DNA from: Collimonas fungivorans Ter331
Lineage (GTDB): Bacteria; Pseudomonadota; Gammaproteobacteria; Burkholderiales; Burkholderiaceae_D
Assembly: GCF_000221045.1 (NCBI RefSeq)
Contig: NC_015856.1
Coordinates: forward strand, 3,182,542-3,246,541
DNA: 64,000 bases
Direction of reading: 5' to 3'
The position numbers and the translations under genes are program-made. Positions 8,254-20,646 of this stretch are shown here, one piece after another (within the stretch, counting starts at the first letter, position 1; each line of letters begins with the position of its first letter). The notes beneath the pieces were generated by a model. It was not told the DNA's origin. It searched no databases and saw only the letters and a list, made by a program, of their open reading frames with translations.

Positions 8254-8564
8254 TTTGCCCAGCCTGCGGCCGTCAGCACCAGCAGCCCGACGAACACTAG
8301 TAGGCCGGCCACCACCACCGCCGCCGCTACGTTCCCGCCGCGCACATCAGCGATCAACTCGCTCAGTTTGATATCGGGAAAAACGATTCGCGAAAGGATG
8401 ATGGTCACGCCGACCACCACTGGCAAATGCGTCAGCCAGAGAACCACCACTTGCATTCCCAGAGGATCGAAGAAATACCAGACCAGCAAGCACGGCACCA
8501 TCAGCAGCCATGCACTGCCATCGACCAGCGCCGCAGCGCGTTGCATCCATTTTTCAAAGTTCAT
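8250..8564 (-). CDS. Holin-like phage membrane protein
   Basis: The 104-residue protein has three likely membrane segments, around residues 17-38, 40-60 and 78-100, with a short charged C-terminus, which fits a class I holin or a related phage membrane protein. It starts at MNFEKWMQ and is coupled to the next gene by a four-base overlap. In an intact phage an endolysin gene would be expected next; here that space is occupied by the polymerase-like gene. Confidence 0.55.
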   Translation of the reverse strand: MNFEKWMQRAAALVDGSAWLLMVPCLLVWYFFDPLGMQVVVLWLTHLPVVVGVTIILSRIVFPDIKLSELIADVRGGNVAAAVVVAGLLVFVGLLVLTAAGWAK

Positions 8565-8668
8565 TTTCTACCTCCAGTAATCTGCAATCTTGCAATCCGC
8601 TCCAGGGCTTCAATGCGCAAATCCTGCTTATCATCGACGCGATGAATATCCGAAATTGATGTCACGAT

Positions 8669-9148
8669 ATGATCGATCCTGACATCCCTGTTGAACGCCT
8701 TTGGGTGCGCGAAACATGGGGTATGGGTTCCAGGCCTGACCCTTGGGGTGGCTATGACGGCATTGAATATAGAGCCGACGAGGCATGGCTCAGCGATGAC
8801 GATGATCTTTACTGCCACAAGGTCAAAACGCCTGAGGACATTTGCTTGAGCGATTACCGTTCTGGGTGGCATCCATCCATTCACATGCCACGCTGGGCCA
8901 ACCGCATCCTGCTGGAGATCACCGCCGTGCGCGTCGAGCGGCTGCAGGACATCAGCGCTGAGGATGCCTACGCCGAAGGCGCAGCGGTCTGGGCGGCTGA
9001 GAACGCCGAACGGCTACTCCGCGAAGGAAATAAGTACCGCAATATCATTCAATCCTTCGCGGCCCTATGGGATTCAACCGGCGGCAGCTGGGCGGCGAAC
9101 CCGTGGGTGTGGGTTGTGGAATTCAAACGCATTGACGAGGTGAAGTGA
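8669..9148 (+). CDS. Phage protein of the RLWVRETW family, probably N-terminally truncated
   Basis: The 159-residue product shows the conserved blocks RLWVRETWG, HPSIHMPRWANRI, VRVERLQDISAEDA and NPWVWVVEFKR. These are common in phage-encoded proteins of unknown function that are sometimes linked to ASCH-like folds. In the relatives I recall, about 50 more residues (often with KTQTRR) precede the RLWVRETW block. They are missing here, so the gene has probably lost its 5' end. It overlaps the following excisionase-like gene by four bases. Confidence 0.65.
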   Translation: MIDPDIPVERLWVRETWGMGSRPDPWGGYDGIEYRADEAWLSDDDDLYCHKVKTPEDICLSDYRSGWHPSIHMPRWANRILLEITAVRVERLQDISAEDAYAEGAAVWAAENAERLLREGNKYRNIIQSFAALWDSTGGSWAANPWVWVVEFKRIDEVK

Positions 9149-9528
9149 TGAGCGACCAAATAACGGCCATTGAAGCAGCAAAAATACTCGGCGTCTCCAG
9201 CCGTCAGGTCCACGAATTGGCAGCGCCTGGCGGCCCGATTCCATGTTTCAGAATCGGCAAGCGTATCATATTCACCCAGACGGACATCCAGGAGTACTTA
9301 CAATCATGCCGATATACCGCGACAAAACGCGAGGTTGCTACCGCTTTGAATTCAACCGTGTTATTGAAGGCCGGCGGGTCCGCGCTAGAAAATACCTTCC
9401 GAAAACTTGGACTCAGTCCCAAGTGGACGCTTTCGACAGGCAAGAAACAGCCCGACTCTACGCGGTCGGAACAGCCATCGAACGTGTTGAATATTCCATT
9501 GAGGATGCGGTCAACGTCTACATCCTAG
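9145..9528 (+). CDS. Excisionase-like helix-turn-helix protein
   Basis: The 127-residue protein begins with a MerR/excisionase-type winged helix (ITAIEAAKILGVSSRQVHEL, then CFRIGKRIIFTQTDIQEYL), the kind of small DNA-binding protein that directs excision by a tyrosine integrase. It overlaps the phage gene upstream by four bases. It also shares about 220 bases with the integrase start in another frame, an unusually long overlap. The C-terminal half (residues 60-127) is Ser/Thr-rich and not recognisable, so either the overlap is ancestral or the original stop has been lost. Confidence 0.65.
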   Translation: MMSDQITAIEAAKILGVSSRQVHELAAPGGPIPCFRIGKRIIFTQTDIQEYLQSCRYTATKREVATALNSTVLLKAGGSALENTFRKLGLSPKWTLSTGKKQPDSTRSEQPSNVLNIPLRMRSTSTS

Positions 9529-10288
9529 AGCGGCTGCCGCACCTGAAGACCGGCGACCATGTAGCGCGCGAGTTGGCCCAAATGAACTGGGCCTACACCG
9601 GCAGGCCGATCACCGCGCTGGCCGATGCCTGCAAGTTCTTCGCCGCCAAGGGTGTGCGGACAAATGAGGATGACAAGCGCCCGTTCTCGCCGGCATCGAT
9701 CCGGAACCGAATCCGCTATCTGACTGCCGCATGCCGGTATGGCTGGAAGCACCACAACATGTGCAAGGACGACCCCGCGGCCCGGGTGAGTGTGCCAGTC
9801 GTCAAGAACGAGCGCCAGGAATACGCCAGCCGCCGGCAAATGCTGCAGCTCTCCAGGGCATGCACCAACAGGCCGGCGCGCCAAGCAATCCGAATTGCCT
9901 TTTATTCAGGGTTGCGGCTAAGCGAGATACTGCGTACCCAGGTGCGAGGCCAGACGTTTTACCTGATGGATACCAAGAACGGTGACCCTCGGGTCGTGCC
10001 TATCCATCCCCGCATCTGGTCTGCGTCCGGCGCTTCAACCAGAAAACGCCAAAGATCACAATCCAGCGAGCATTCCAGCGCGCAAGGCAAGTTTGCGATT
10101 TGGTGCATATTCACTTTCACGACCTGCGCCACAGTGCCGCCAGTGAATTAATCAATGCCGGCGTCGACCTTTTCACGGTGGGCCGGGTGCTCGGCCACAA
10201 AGACCCGCGCAGCACCCAGCGTTACAGCCACCTGGCAATCGACACGCTCACGGTTGCCGTCGGGAAGATTGGCAGGAAGTCAGCATGA
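9306..10288 (+). pseudogene. Phage tyrosine integrase, disrupted by a frameshift
   Basis: From MPIYRDKTRGCYRFEFNR the frame shows a short SAM-like N-terminal region and a catalytic domain with the first Arg (YSGLRLSEIL) and the beta-turn Lys (DTKNGDPRVVPIHP). Near 10015 the sequence changes to the -1 frame, where FNQKTPKITIQRAF, HDLRHSAASELI (HxxR), LGHKDPRSTQRYSHL (His and the nucleophilic Tyr) follow. All catalytic residues exist but in two frames, so a one-base deletion has inactivated the enzyme unless it is a sequencing error. The gene ends about 80 bases before the intact tRNA-Ser, as expected beside an attachment site. Confidence 0.85.
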
Positions 10289-10313
10289 TGGCAAGAAAAT
10301 CCCCCCAGAACGC

Positions 10314-10339
10314 AAAAACGCCCCGGTCTACGGGGCGTT
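10314..10339 (-). terminator. Rho-independent terminator of tRNA-Ser
   Basis: The stem AACGCCCCG / CGGGGCGTT has a five-base loop and is followed on the minus strand by a T run (AAAAA at 10314-10318 on the plus strand). It lies about 27 bases after the tRNA 3' end. Confidence 0.8.
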
Positions 10340-10365
10340 CAATATTACGTAAGTGCTTGATTATA

Positions 10366-10455
<90 letters not shown>

Positions 10456-10599
10456 GGTTTTCGGTCGACTTGCTGTGTTTAATGCAGCAAAGCGCAAGAT
10501 TATAGCAGACTCTTTTTGACTATGGAATGTCTTTTTATTCAAGCCATTCCACAACCGGCGTCGGCCCTAACCTCGCGCCAAATAGCCCTGTCAAATCAA

Positions 10600-13614
<3,015 letters not shown>

Positions 13615-13615
<1 letters not shown>

Positions 13616-14826
13616 CAGTTCTTGTCTCCCTCTGGTTTTATGTGTGAAACCGGTAAATAATCTTCTACCAAACGTACCCAGAACGTTGCTCCCAACGGGA
13701 TCAGGGCATCGTTGAAATCGTAATGCGGATTGTGCAAGGCGCATGGCCCCAGCGTGGCTTGCCCGTCGCGATGCTCGTCATTGCCGTTGCCGATCAATAC
13801 GTAGCATCCGGGCCGCTGCGCCAGCATGAATGAAAAATCTTCCGATGTCATCAATGGCGGCAAAGTGATCAGCGCCTGCCCGCCCAGCCAGTCTTTGATG
13901 ACTGTGCGGCATCTGGCGGTTTCAGCAGGATCGTTGATCAGCGCCGGCATTTCCCGGGTGAAGGCAAAATCCATGCTGCATTCATAGGAGTGCGCCACAT
14001 GTTCCGCGATGTGCCGCAGGCGCTCTTCTATGCGCTGCAATACATGTTCATCGTAGGTGCGCACCGAGCCGCCCAGCCAGGCCGTGTCCGGGATGACATT
14101 AAAAGCGGTCCCGGCCTCCAGCCGGGTGACCGAGACCACGGCCGGGTCGGTCGGAGACAAGCTGCGCGCGACGATGTTCTGGATTTGGGTGGCGATCTGC
14201 GCCGCTGCCAGCAAAGCTTCGGTGGTGACATGCGGCGTGCCGACATGCCCGCCCTTGCCGCGCACCGTGATAGTGAACACGCTGCAGCTCGCTTCGCGGC
14301 CGCCCGGTTCGGCGACAAAAGTGCCGAGCGCCAGGCCCGGCCAGTTATGCATGCCGAATATGGCGTCGCACGGAAATCGTTCGAACAGACCGTCTTCCAC
14401 CATCGCCAGCGCGCCGGCGCCGTCTTCTTCGGCCGGCTGGAAAATCAGGTTGACCGTGCCGTCGAACCGGCGCGTGGTGTGCAAATGATAGGCGGCGGCC
14501 AGCAGCATGACGGTATGGCCGTCGTGGCCGCAGGCGTGCATGCGGCCATCGTGCCGCGAGCGGTGCGGCATCGTGTTCTCTTCCTGCATCGGCAAGGCAT
14601 CCATGTCGGCCCGCAAGCTGATCGCACGCTGGCTGTTGCCGTTGCTTAAGGCGGCCACCACGCCGGTTTTTCCGATCCCCCGCGTGACCGCAATACCCCA
14701 GCCTTCCAAGGTAGTCGCGACTTGCTCTGCGGTGCGGTGCTCCTCATATGCCAGTTCCGGGTGCGCATGGATGTCGTGCCGCAAGGCCACCAGCTGGTCA
14801 AGATTGGGCAAATCAATAAGCTGCAT
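13615..14826 (-). CDS. M20-family amidohydrolase (hippurate hydrolase/aminoacylase type)
   Basis: This zinc- or manganese-dependent enzyme hydrolyses N-acyl amino acids or related amides in the cytosol. The 403-residue protein shows the family signatures: RHDIHAHPELAYEE near the N-terminus, the metal ligands ACGHDGHT, the catalytic/metal Glu pair PAEEDGAGA, GMHNWPG and the late TSEDFSFM. The start at MQLIDLPNL is chosen because AAGGA lies seven bases upstream; an in-frame ATG nine codons earlier has no such site. It lies between the TMADH-like flavoprotein gene and dppA, overlapping the latter, so it probably acts on compounds the peptide transporter brings in. The exact substrate is unknown. 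Confidence 0.9.
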
Positions 14827-14870
14827 GGCAGGTCCTTGTGCGATTTCGTTCATTAGATAATGAGCGCTGA

Positions 14871-16940
14871 TTATTGCAGCTCTTGCCGGAGGATGGGCAG
14901 TTCACGTTTGAAACCGCCCAATTTATCTGCAGCGATGCCGAGTTCGCGCGCAAAGCGATGGCCTTGATAAACGGCGGCGGCAATGGTGCCGGGGCCGAAA
15001 GCGTCGCCGATGGTGCACAAGCTGCGGTTCCCCGCCGCCGCCAGCTCCTGCCGCTTGTCGACGAGTTCCAGTGCGAGGCCGTCGGCAGGCAAGCGGGCGG
15101 TCACGCTGACCAGCGTGGAGCACGCTATTTCTCGCAGCTTTCCGGTAAGCTGGCATTCGACCGTCGCAGCTCTCTCGCTTAACTGCCTGACGTTGCTGTA
15201 GGTATGGACCTCGACGCCCAGGTGCAGTAGGCGGCGCAATATCGCCAGCGCTTCCAGCGTATCGCTGGTCCAGGCCGACACCAGCGCCGCCGGCGTGACC
15301 AGGACCACCCGGTTGCCGGCCAGCGCGCACCGCTCGGCCAGCAAGCCGCCCATGTAGTAATGGTCATCGTCAAACACCACCACCGCGCCTTGCGGCTGAT
15401 GGCCGCGCATCAGTTCATCCGGGGTCCGGACATTGTGCCGGTCGAAGCCTTGGACCGGCGTCCCGTTGGCGCGTCCGATACCGTCGCGGCGCCAGAAAGA
15501 ACCGGTGGCCAGCGCGATATGCGCCGCGCCGAATTCAAGCACATCGGCGGCGGCCAGTTTGCTGCCCCGGAAAATATCGACGTTGCTCATGCGCTGCAAT
15601 TGCGTCACCCGCCAGTCCCTGACCCGCGCCCATTCGCGCAAGCCCGGCAGCCCGGATTCCAGCGCCACGCGCCCGCCGAGCTCGCTGCCGGCCTCGACCA
15701 GCGTCACTTCATAACCGCGCCTGGCGGCGGCCAGCGCCGCTTCCAGACCGCAGGGCCCGGCGCCGACGACCAGCACCGAACCTTCATCCGCCTTCTCAGG
15801 CATGGTTTCCGGATGCCAGCCGCGCCGCCACTCTTCGCCCATGGTGGGATTCTGCGTGCAGCGCAGGTTGGAATTGCTGTGGTCCGACGATACGCAGATA
15901 TTGCAGCCTATGCATTCGCGGATTTCATCGATGCGCCCTTCTTCGATCTTGCGCGGCAAGAATGGATCGGCGATCGACGGCCGGGCGGCGCCGATGAAAT
16001 CGAGGATCCCCCGCCTTACCTGGCTGACCATGGCGTCCGGCGAAGTGAAGCGGCCGACGCCTACCACCGGCCTGGTGGTCAGCTGCTTGACGAAGGAGAC
16101 GTATTCCTCCTGGTAACCCTCCTTCTTGAAACGCGAGGTGGCGCTGTCATTGGCCCAGGAACTCACATTTACGTCCCACAGGTCCGGCAGCTCGGCCAGC
16201 AGGCCGACCACGTCGCGCCCTTCGGCTTCGCAGGAAACGCCGTCCGGCCCCAGCAACTCATCGACGCCCAGCCGCACCGCCACCGCGCAGCTGTCGCCCA
16301 CCGTGTCGCGCGTATCTTCGATCAGTTCGCGCAGCAGCCGCACCCGGTTCTCGAGTGAACCGCCGTATTCGTCGATCCTGTCGTTCTTGCGCTTTTGCAG
16401 GAAATGAAAAGGCAGGGACAGATCGTGCGATGCATACACGTAGATGACGTCGAAACCGGCGCGCCTGGCGCGCAGCGCCGCGTCCCGGTGCCAGCGCCGC
16501 AATTCGCGGATGTCGGCCTTGGTCATGGCGCGCGCCTGCATCGGCGCGACGCTGGTCACGGGGCGATGCGAAGGACCCAGCGGGATTTCGCGCGTGGTGA
16601 AGTTGGCGCTCGACATGCCCTTGTGCAGCAGTTCGATCCCGGCCAGGGAACCATGCTCATGGACCGCATCCGCCATCAGCTGCAATGCGGGAATGTCTTC
16701 ATCTCCCCACAAACGGCCCTCGTTGAACGGCGAGCAGTCGCTGCTGGGGTGGATTTCCACTTCTTCCGTGCACACCACGGCCCAGCCGCCTTCCGCCTTG
16801 ACCTTGCGCAGCTCGGCCAAGGCGCGCGGCTGGGTCCAGCCCATGCCGTTGCAGTGGGGCACCTGGAAGAAACGGTTCCTGGCCGTGACCGGACCGATCT
16901 GCACCGGCTCAAACAAAATATCAAAACGGGAATCGCGCAT
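14871..16940 (-). CDS. Trimethylamine-dehydrogenase-family FMN/4Fe-4S flavoprotein
   Basis: The 689-residue protein combines an Old-Yellow-Enzyme barrel (about 1-370), a 4Fe-4S site (CIGCNIC then Cys eleven residues later) and C-terminal ADP/FAD-like domains (VLVVGAGPCGLEAALAAA). Counting from MRDSRFDILF, Cys30 (QVPHC) is where trimethylamine dehydrogenase binds FMN covalently, and Tyr169 and His172 (VYASH) fall exactly on its catalytic residues; the partner Asp is in SWANDS (Asp265). Residue 60, a Tyr in trimethylamine dehydrogenase and, as I recall, Gln in the dimethylamine enzyme, is Glu here. An oxidative N-dealkylation of some amine is likely, with the substrate undetermined. First gene of the sigma-54 operon. 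Confidence 0.9.
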   Translation of the reverse strand: MRDSRFDILFEPVQIGPVTARNRFFQVPHCNGMGWTQPRALAELRKVKAEGGWAVVCTEEVEIHPSSDCSPFNEGRLWGDEDIPALQLMADAVHEHGSLAGIELLHKGMSSANFTTREIPLGPSHRPVTSVAPMQARAMTKADIRELRRWHRDAALRARRAGFDVIYVYASHDLSLPFHFLQKRKNDRIDEYGGSLENRVRLLRELIEDTRDTVGDSCAVAVRLGVDELLGPDGVSCEAEGRDVVGLLAELPDLWDVNVSSWANDSATSRFKKEGYQEEYVSFVKQLTTRPVVGVGRFTSPDAMVSQVRRGILDFIGAARPSIADPFLPRKIEEGRIDEIRECIGCNICVSSDHSNSNLRCTQNPTMGEEWRRGWHPETMPEKADEGSVLVVGAGPCGLEAALAAARRGYEVTLVEAGSELGGRVALESGLPGLREWARVRDWRVTQLQRMSNVDIFRGSKLAAADVLEFGAAHIALATGSFWRRDGIGRANGTPVQGFDRHNVRTPDELMRGHQPQGAVVVFDDDHYYMGGLLAERCALAGNRVVLVTPAALVSAWTSDTLEALAILRRLLHLGVEVHTYSNVRQLSERAATVECQLTGKLREIACSTLVSVTARLPADGLALELVDKRQELAAAGNRSLCTIGDAFGPGTIAAAVYQGHRFARELGIAADKLGGFKRELPILRQELQ

Positions 16941-17002
16941 GCAAGCTGCCCTCAATGAGATTCGATGCCACCGATTGGTGACAACAACATCGTTCTCTCT
17001 AT

Positions 17003-17018
17003 TGCAGCTTTTGTGCCA
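17003..17018 (-). promoter_or_regulatory. Sigma-54 (-24/-12) promoter of the flavoprotein-amidohydrolase-dppA operon
   Basis: Read on the minus strand, TGGCACAAAAGCTGCA has GG and GC exactly ten bases apart and matches the TGGCAC-N5-TTGCA consensus in all but one of the core bases. It lies 63 bases before the start codon at 16940, and the divergent gene next door encodes a sigma-54 activator. Confidence 0.85.
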
Positions 17019-17081
17019 AACCAAAACCCAAGGTAAGCGCCTGATTTATCGGCAAAATGTTTTTCGCGCCGGATGCCGGTT

Positions 17082-17111
17082 ATTCGTCGACTTAACGAGA
17101 AATTGACGAAT
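17082..17111. promoter_or_regulatory. Candidate upstream activator site for the sigma-54 regulator
   Basis: The inverted repeat ATTCGTC / GACGAAT has a 16-base spacer. It lies 65-95 bases upstream of the -24 element, a normal distance for an enhancer-binding protein, and 50 bases before the regulator's own start, so it could also mediate autoregulation. Confidence 0.45.
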
Positions 17112-17160
17112 TGACAAAATTTCGCCATCCTCTGCTCCATGACCCGATCATGGAGCGCCC

Positions 17161-18579
17161 ATGGATACAGAACTAGCCAGCGCACTGGCGATTTTTTCTC
17201 AGCTGTTCGACGCGATGCCGCAGCCGGTCGCCATCATCGATAGCGAGGGCAACTATGTCTATTACAACCAGGAGAGCGCGAAGATAGACGCCTATCCCGC
17301 CGAGCGCGCAGTCGGCCATCCATTGCTGGATATTTATCCTGCCATGGATGCGGAAAGCAGCACCTTGCTGCAAGCCCTGCATCACGGCAAGCGCTACACC
17401 GGCGCCTTCCAGGCCTTCATCAATGCGCAAGGCCGGCTGGTGCAGCAGATCCATACCACCTTGCCGTTGCTGAACCGGCGCGGCGCGGTTGTCGGCGCCG
17501 TGGAAATCGCGCGCGACCTGGCCGCTGCCGGCAGCGACGACGGCGCCTCAGCCATCGCGCCAAACAAACAGGAGGCATGCCGGCATGGCATCGTCAGCCA
17601 GGACCCCGCCATGCAGGTCTTGATACGCCAGGCTGAAGCGCTTGGCAAGGCAGGCGTCAACGTGCTGCTGTGCGGCGAGACAGGAACCGGCAAAGAGCTC
17701 TTCGCGCGCCTGTTGCACCAGTCCAGTCAGAGAGCCGGCGCGCCGTCGCCATCGCTGTCACCATTTGTTGTGCTGAATTGCGCGGCGATTCCGGAAACCC
17801 TGTTTGAAAGCACCCTGTTCGGCACGGCCCGCGGCGCCTTCACCGGCGCCCAGGAACGGCAGGGCCTGATCGAAACGGCGAATTCAGGAACCCTGTTCCT
17901 CGATGAATTGAATTCCCTGCCCTGGTCGGTGCAAGGCAAGCTGCTGCGGGTGCTGCAGGATGGCATGTTCAGCCGGGTCGGCAGCAACAAGGAAATCCGA
18001 GCCGACCTGCGCGTCATCGCCGCCGCCAACGAAACGCAACAGGAAATGCTCGCGGCCAGGAAGCTGCGTCCCGATCTGCTGTACCGGCTGAACATCGGGC
18101 AGCTGTCGATTCCGCCGCTCAGGGAACGGTGCGGCGACATCCCGCTGCTGGCGGAAGCATTCCTGCACAAGCATCGTGGCGTCGCCGGCGGCCGCGTCAA
18201 GCGGATCGCCCCTGCCGCCATGCGGCAGCTGCAGGCGTGCCGCTGGCCGGGCAATGTCCGCATGCTGGAAAACGTCATGCAGCGCAGCCTGATTTTCTGC
18301 GAAACCGGCGACGAGCTCCAGGCTATCTGGATAGGGGAGGATGCGGCCGATACCCGGTCGCATGACGCACCGGCGGAACCGGTGGCGGACACGCAAGGCC
18401 AAGGCAGCGGCCTGTCGCTGGAAGAGCAGATGTCATCTTACGAAAAAACGCTGCTGATAGGTTTGCTCAAGGAGCACGCCAGCCTGTCCGAAGTGGCACG
18501 ACGTTGCGCCATCCCGCGCGCCACCCTGCAGTACAAACTCAAGAAACACAACATCACGCTGCATCGCAGCGCCTCCTGA
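17161..18579 (+). CDS. PAS-domain sigma-54-dependent transcriptional activator
   Basis: The 472-residue enhancer-binding protein should activate the divergent sigma-54 promoter. A PAS sensor domain occupies about residues 10-115 (VAIIDSEGNYVYYN). The AAA+ domain (about 145-370) has Walker A GETGTGKE, the sigma-54 contact loop GAFTGA intact, and Walker B GTLFLDELN. The C-terminal Fis-type helix-turn-helix reads SLSEVARRCAIPRATLQYKLK. The layout resembles RocR-type regulators of amino-acid catabolism. The signal bound by the PAS domain is unknown. The start has a GGAG site eight bases upstream. Confidence 0.93.
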   Translation: MDTELASALAIFSQLFDAMPQPVAIIDSEGNYVYYNQESAKIDAYPAERAVGHPLLDIYPAMDAESSTLLQALHHGKRYTGAFQAFINAQGRLVQQIHTTLPLLNRRGAVVGAVEIARDLAAAGSDDGASAIAPNKQEACRHGIVSQDPAMQVLIRQAEALGKAGVNVLLCGETGTGKELFARLLHQSSQRAGAPSPSLSPFVVLNCAAIPETLFESTLFGTARGAFTGAQERQGLIETANSGTLFLDELNSLPWSVQGKLLRVLQDGMFSRVGSNKEIRADLRVIAAANETQQEMLAARKLRPDLLYRLNIGQLSIPPLRERCGDIPLLAEAFLHKHRGVAGGRVKRIAPAAMRQLQACRWPGNVRMLENVMQRSLIFCETGDELQAIWIGEDAADTRSHDAPAEPVADTQGQGSGLSLEEQMSSYEKTLLIGLLKEHASLSEVARRCAIPRATLQYKLKKHNITLHRSAS

Positions 18580-18586
18580 ATGCCGG

Positions 18587-19591
18587 TCAGCTGATTTCCT
18601 CCAGCCGATGGCAAGCCACCAGCCTGTCATCGAACGGACGCAGCACAGGCACCTCTTGCCGGCAGCGCTCGATCGCATGCGGGCAGCGGTTGTTGAAACT
18701 GCAGCCCGGCGGCGGCGCCAGCGGCGACGGCAGCTCTCCCGGCAGCATCATCTTTTGCTGCCGCTGCGCCGGATCGATGCGCGGGGTGCTGGCAAGCAAA
18801 GCCTTGGTGTAAGGATGCAAGGGACGGCTGAACACCTGTTCTTTGCTGCCATGCTCTACCGTTTTACCGAGGTACATGACCAGCACGTCGTCAGCGATGT
18901 GCTCCACCACCGACAGGTTGTGGGAGATGAACAGATAGGCCACGCCGCCGGCTTGCTGCAGGTCCATCAGCAGGTTCAGCACCTGCGCCTGGATCGATAC
19001 GTCGAGCGCGGAAACAGGTTCATCGGCCACGATCACTTTCGGATCCAGCATCAGCGCGCGCGCGATCGCCACCCGCTGGCGCTGGCCGCCGGAGAACATG
19101 TGTGGATAACGGCCATAGTGCTCGGGCCGCAGGCCAACCTTGGCCATCATCGCTTGCGCCTTGTCGGCGCGTTCTTTGCCGCTGAGCCGGGTATTGATGA
19201 TCAGCGGCTCTTCCAGCATCTGTCCGACTTTCTTGCGCGGATTCAGGCTGGCGTAGGGATTCTGGAACACCATCTGCACCAGCGGCCGTACCCGTTTCAG
19301 GGTCGCGTGGTCGGCGTCGGCGATATTGGCGCCGTCCATCCACAGCTCGCCGCCGGTAGGCGGTTCGATCATCGTGATCTGGCGCGCCAGAGTCGATTTA
19401 CCGCAGCCGGATTCGCCCACTACTGCCAGTGTCCTGCCCGGCTGCAAGGTGAACGAGATGCCGTCCAGGGCGCGCGCCGTGGCCTTCGGCTTGAACAGGC
19501 CCTGCGATACGCTGTAATGCTTGACCAGGTTTTTTGCTTCAAGCAAAACTACCGGATTGGCGATTGTTTCCATATTCGAATTCATCATCAT
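18587..19591 (-). CDS. dppF: Dipeptide ABC transporter ATPase DppF
   Basis: One of the two ATPases that energise dipeptide import. The 334-residue protein has Walker [10 protein letters not shown], the Q-loop [11 protein letters not shown], signature FSGGQRQR, Walker [13 protein letters not shown] and the C-terminal oligopeptide-transporter signature with clustered Cys residues ([10 protein letters not shown], later ACH) that in this subfamily can hold an Fe-S cluster. It overlaps dppD by four bases and ends the dppABCDF operon. Three ATG codons in tandem make the exact start uncertain by two codons. Confidence 0.94.
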   Translation of the reverse strand: MMMNSNMETIANPVVLLEAKNLVKHYSVSQGLFKPKATARALDGISFTLQPGRTLAVVGESGCGKSTLARQITMIEPPTGGELWMDGANIADADHATLKRVRPLVQMVFQNPYASLNPRKKVGQMLEEPLIINTRLSGKERADKAQAMMAKVGLRPEHYGRYPHMFSGGQRQRVAIARALMLDPKVIVADEPVSALDVSIQAQVLNLLMDLQQAGGVAYLFISHNLSVVEHIADDVLVMYLGKTVEHGSKEQVFSRPLHPYTKALLASTPRIDPAQRQQKMMLPGELPSPLAPPPGCSFNNRCPHAIERCRQEVPVLRPFDDRLVACHRLEEIS

Positions 19592-20637
19592 GCAGCCCCA
19601 CTGCTCAGCATTAAGTCGGCTGTCTTGGCGTCTGTCTTGCGGGAGAGTTCCGACCAGCCGTTAGTCGGCTGGCCCGCAAGATCCAGCGGAAAATGGCAGC
19701 GCACCTGTTCCTGCGCCGCTCCCAGCAACTCCGGCCGTTCCTGGCGGCAGCGGTCTTGCGCGTAGGCGCAGCGCGGGCTGAGCAGGCAGCCGGCAGGCCT
19801 GTCGTACTGGCCGGGCACCACACCGGGAATGGTTTGCAGGCGTGCGCGGCCGATATTGTGCTCGGGCAGCGCCGCCAGCAGCGCCTGGGTGTAAGGATGT
19901 TTCGGCGCGTTGAAGATATCCGGCACGCGGCCGGTTTCCACTACCTGCCCGGCGTACATCACCACTACCCGCTGCGCGGTCTGGGCCACCACGCTCAGGT
20001 CATGCGTGATCAGCATCAGCGCCATGCCGCGGTCGCGCTGCAGCTGCAGCAGCAGTTCCAGCATTTGCGCCTGCACCGTGACGTCCAGCGCCGTGGTCGG
20101 TTCGTCGGCAATCAGCAGGCGCGGGTTGCAGGCGATCGCAATCGCCACCATGACACGCTGGCTCATGCCGCCCGACAATTGATGCGGATAGGCATCCAGG
20201 CGTCGTTCCGGATCGGGGATATCGACCTGCTTGAGCAGGGCCAGCGCCTTGGCGCGCAATTCTTTCTTGGAGCCGCCCTGGTGCACGCGCAGGGTTTCGA
20301 TCAGCTGGTATGCGACGGTAAAGGACGGGTTGAGGCTGGTCATCGGATCCTGGAAGATCATCGCGATGTCCTTGCCCAGCATGCTGCGCCTTTCCTTTTC
20401 CGGCATTTTCAGCAAATCGCGGCCGTCGAACGCCATGCGTTCGCCTTTGACGCGGCCCGGGTAGTCGATCAGTCCCATCAGCGCCAGCGAAGTGACGCTC
20501 TTGCCGGAGCCGGACTCGCCGACGATGCCGACCACTTCACCGGCTTCGACGCTCAGGTCGAGGCCGTCGACGGCGGTGAACGGCGCTGCCGTCGAGCCGA
20601 ACTCGACCCGCAGCTGTTTAATGTCTAGCAATGCCAT
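19588..20637 (-). CDS. dppD: Dipeptide ABC transporter ATPase DppD
   Basis: This is the second ATPase of the importer. The 349-residue product has Walker [11 protein letters not shown]-loop [11 protein letters not shown], signature [10 protein letters not shown], Walker [13 protein letters not shown] and the Cys-containing C-terminal region ([14 protein letters not shown]). Compared with E. coli DppD (about 327 residues) it carries roughly 20 extra polar residues at the C-terminus. It starts nine bases after dppC and is coupled to dppF. Confidence 0.94.
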   Translation of the reverse strand: MALLDIKQLRVEFGSTAAPFTAVDGLDLSVEAGEVVGIVGESGSGKSVTSLALMGLIDYPGRVKGERMAFDGRDLLKMPEKERRSMLGKDIAMIFQDPMTSLNPSFTVAYQLIETLRVHQGGSKKELRAKALALLKQVDIPDPERRLDAYPHQLSGGMSQRVMVAIAIACNPRLLIADEPTTALDVTVQAQMLELLLQLQRDRGMALMLITHDLSVVAQTAQRVVVMYAGQVVETGRVPDIFNAPKHPYTQALLAALPEHNIGRARLQTIPGVVPGQYDRPAGCLLSPRCAYAQDRCRQERPELLGAAQEQVRCHFPLDLAGQPTNGWSELSRKTDAKTADLMLSSGAA

Positions 20638-20646
20638 AGTCCTGCC

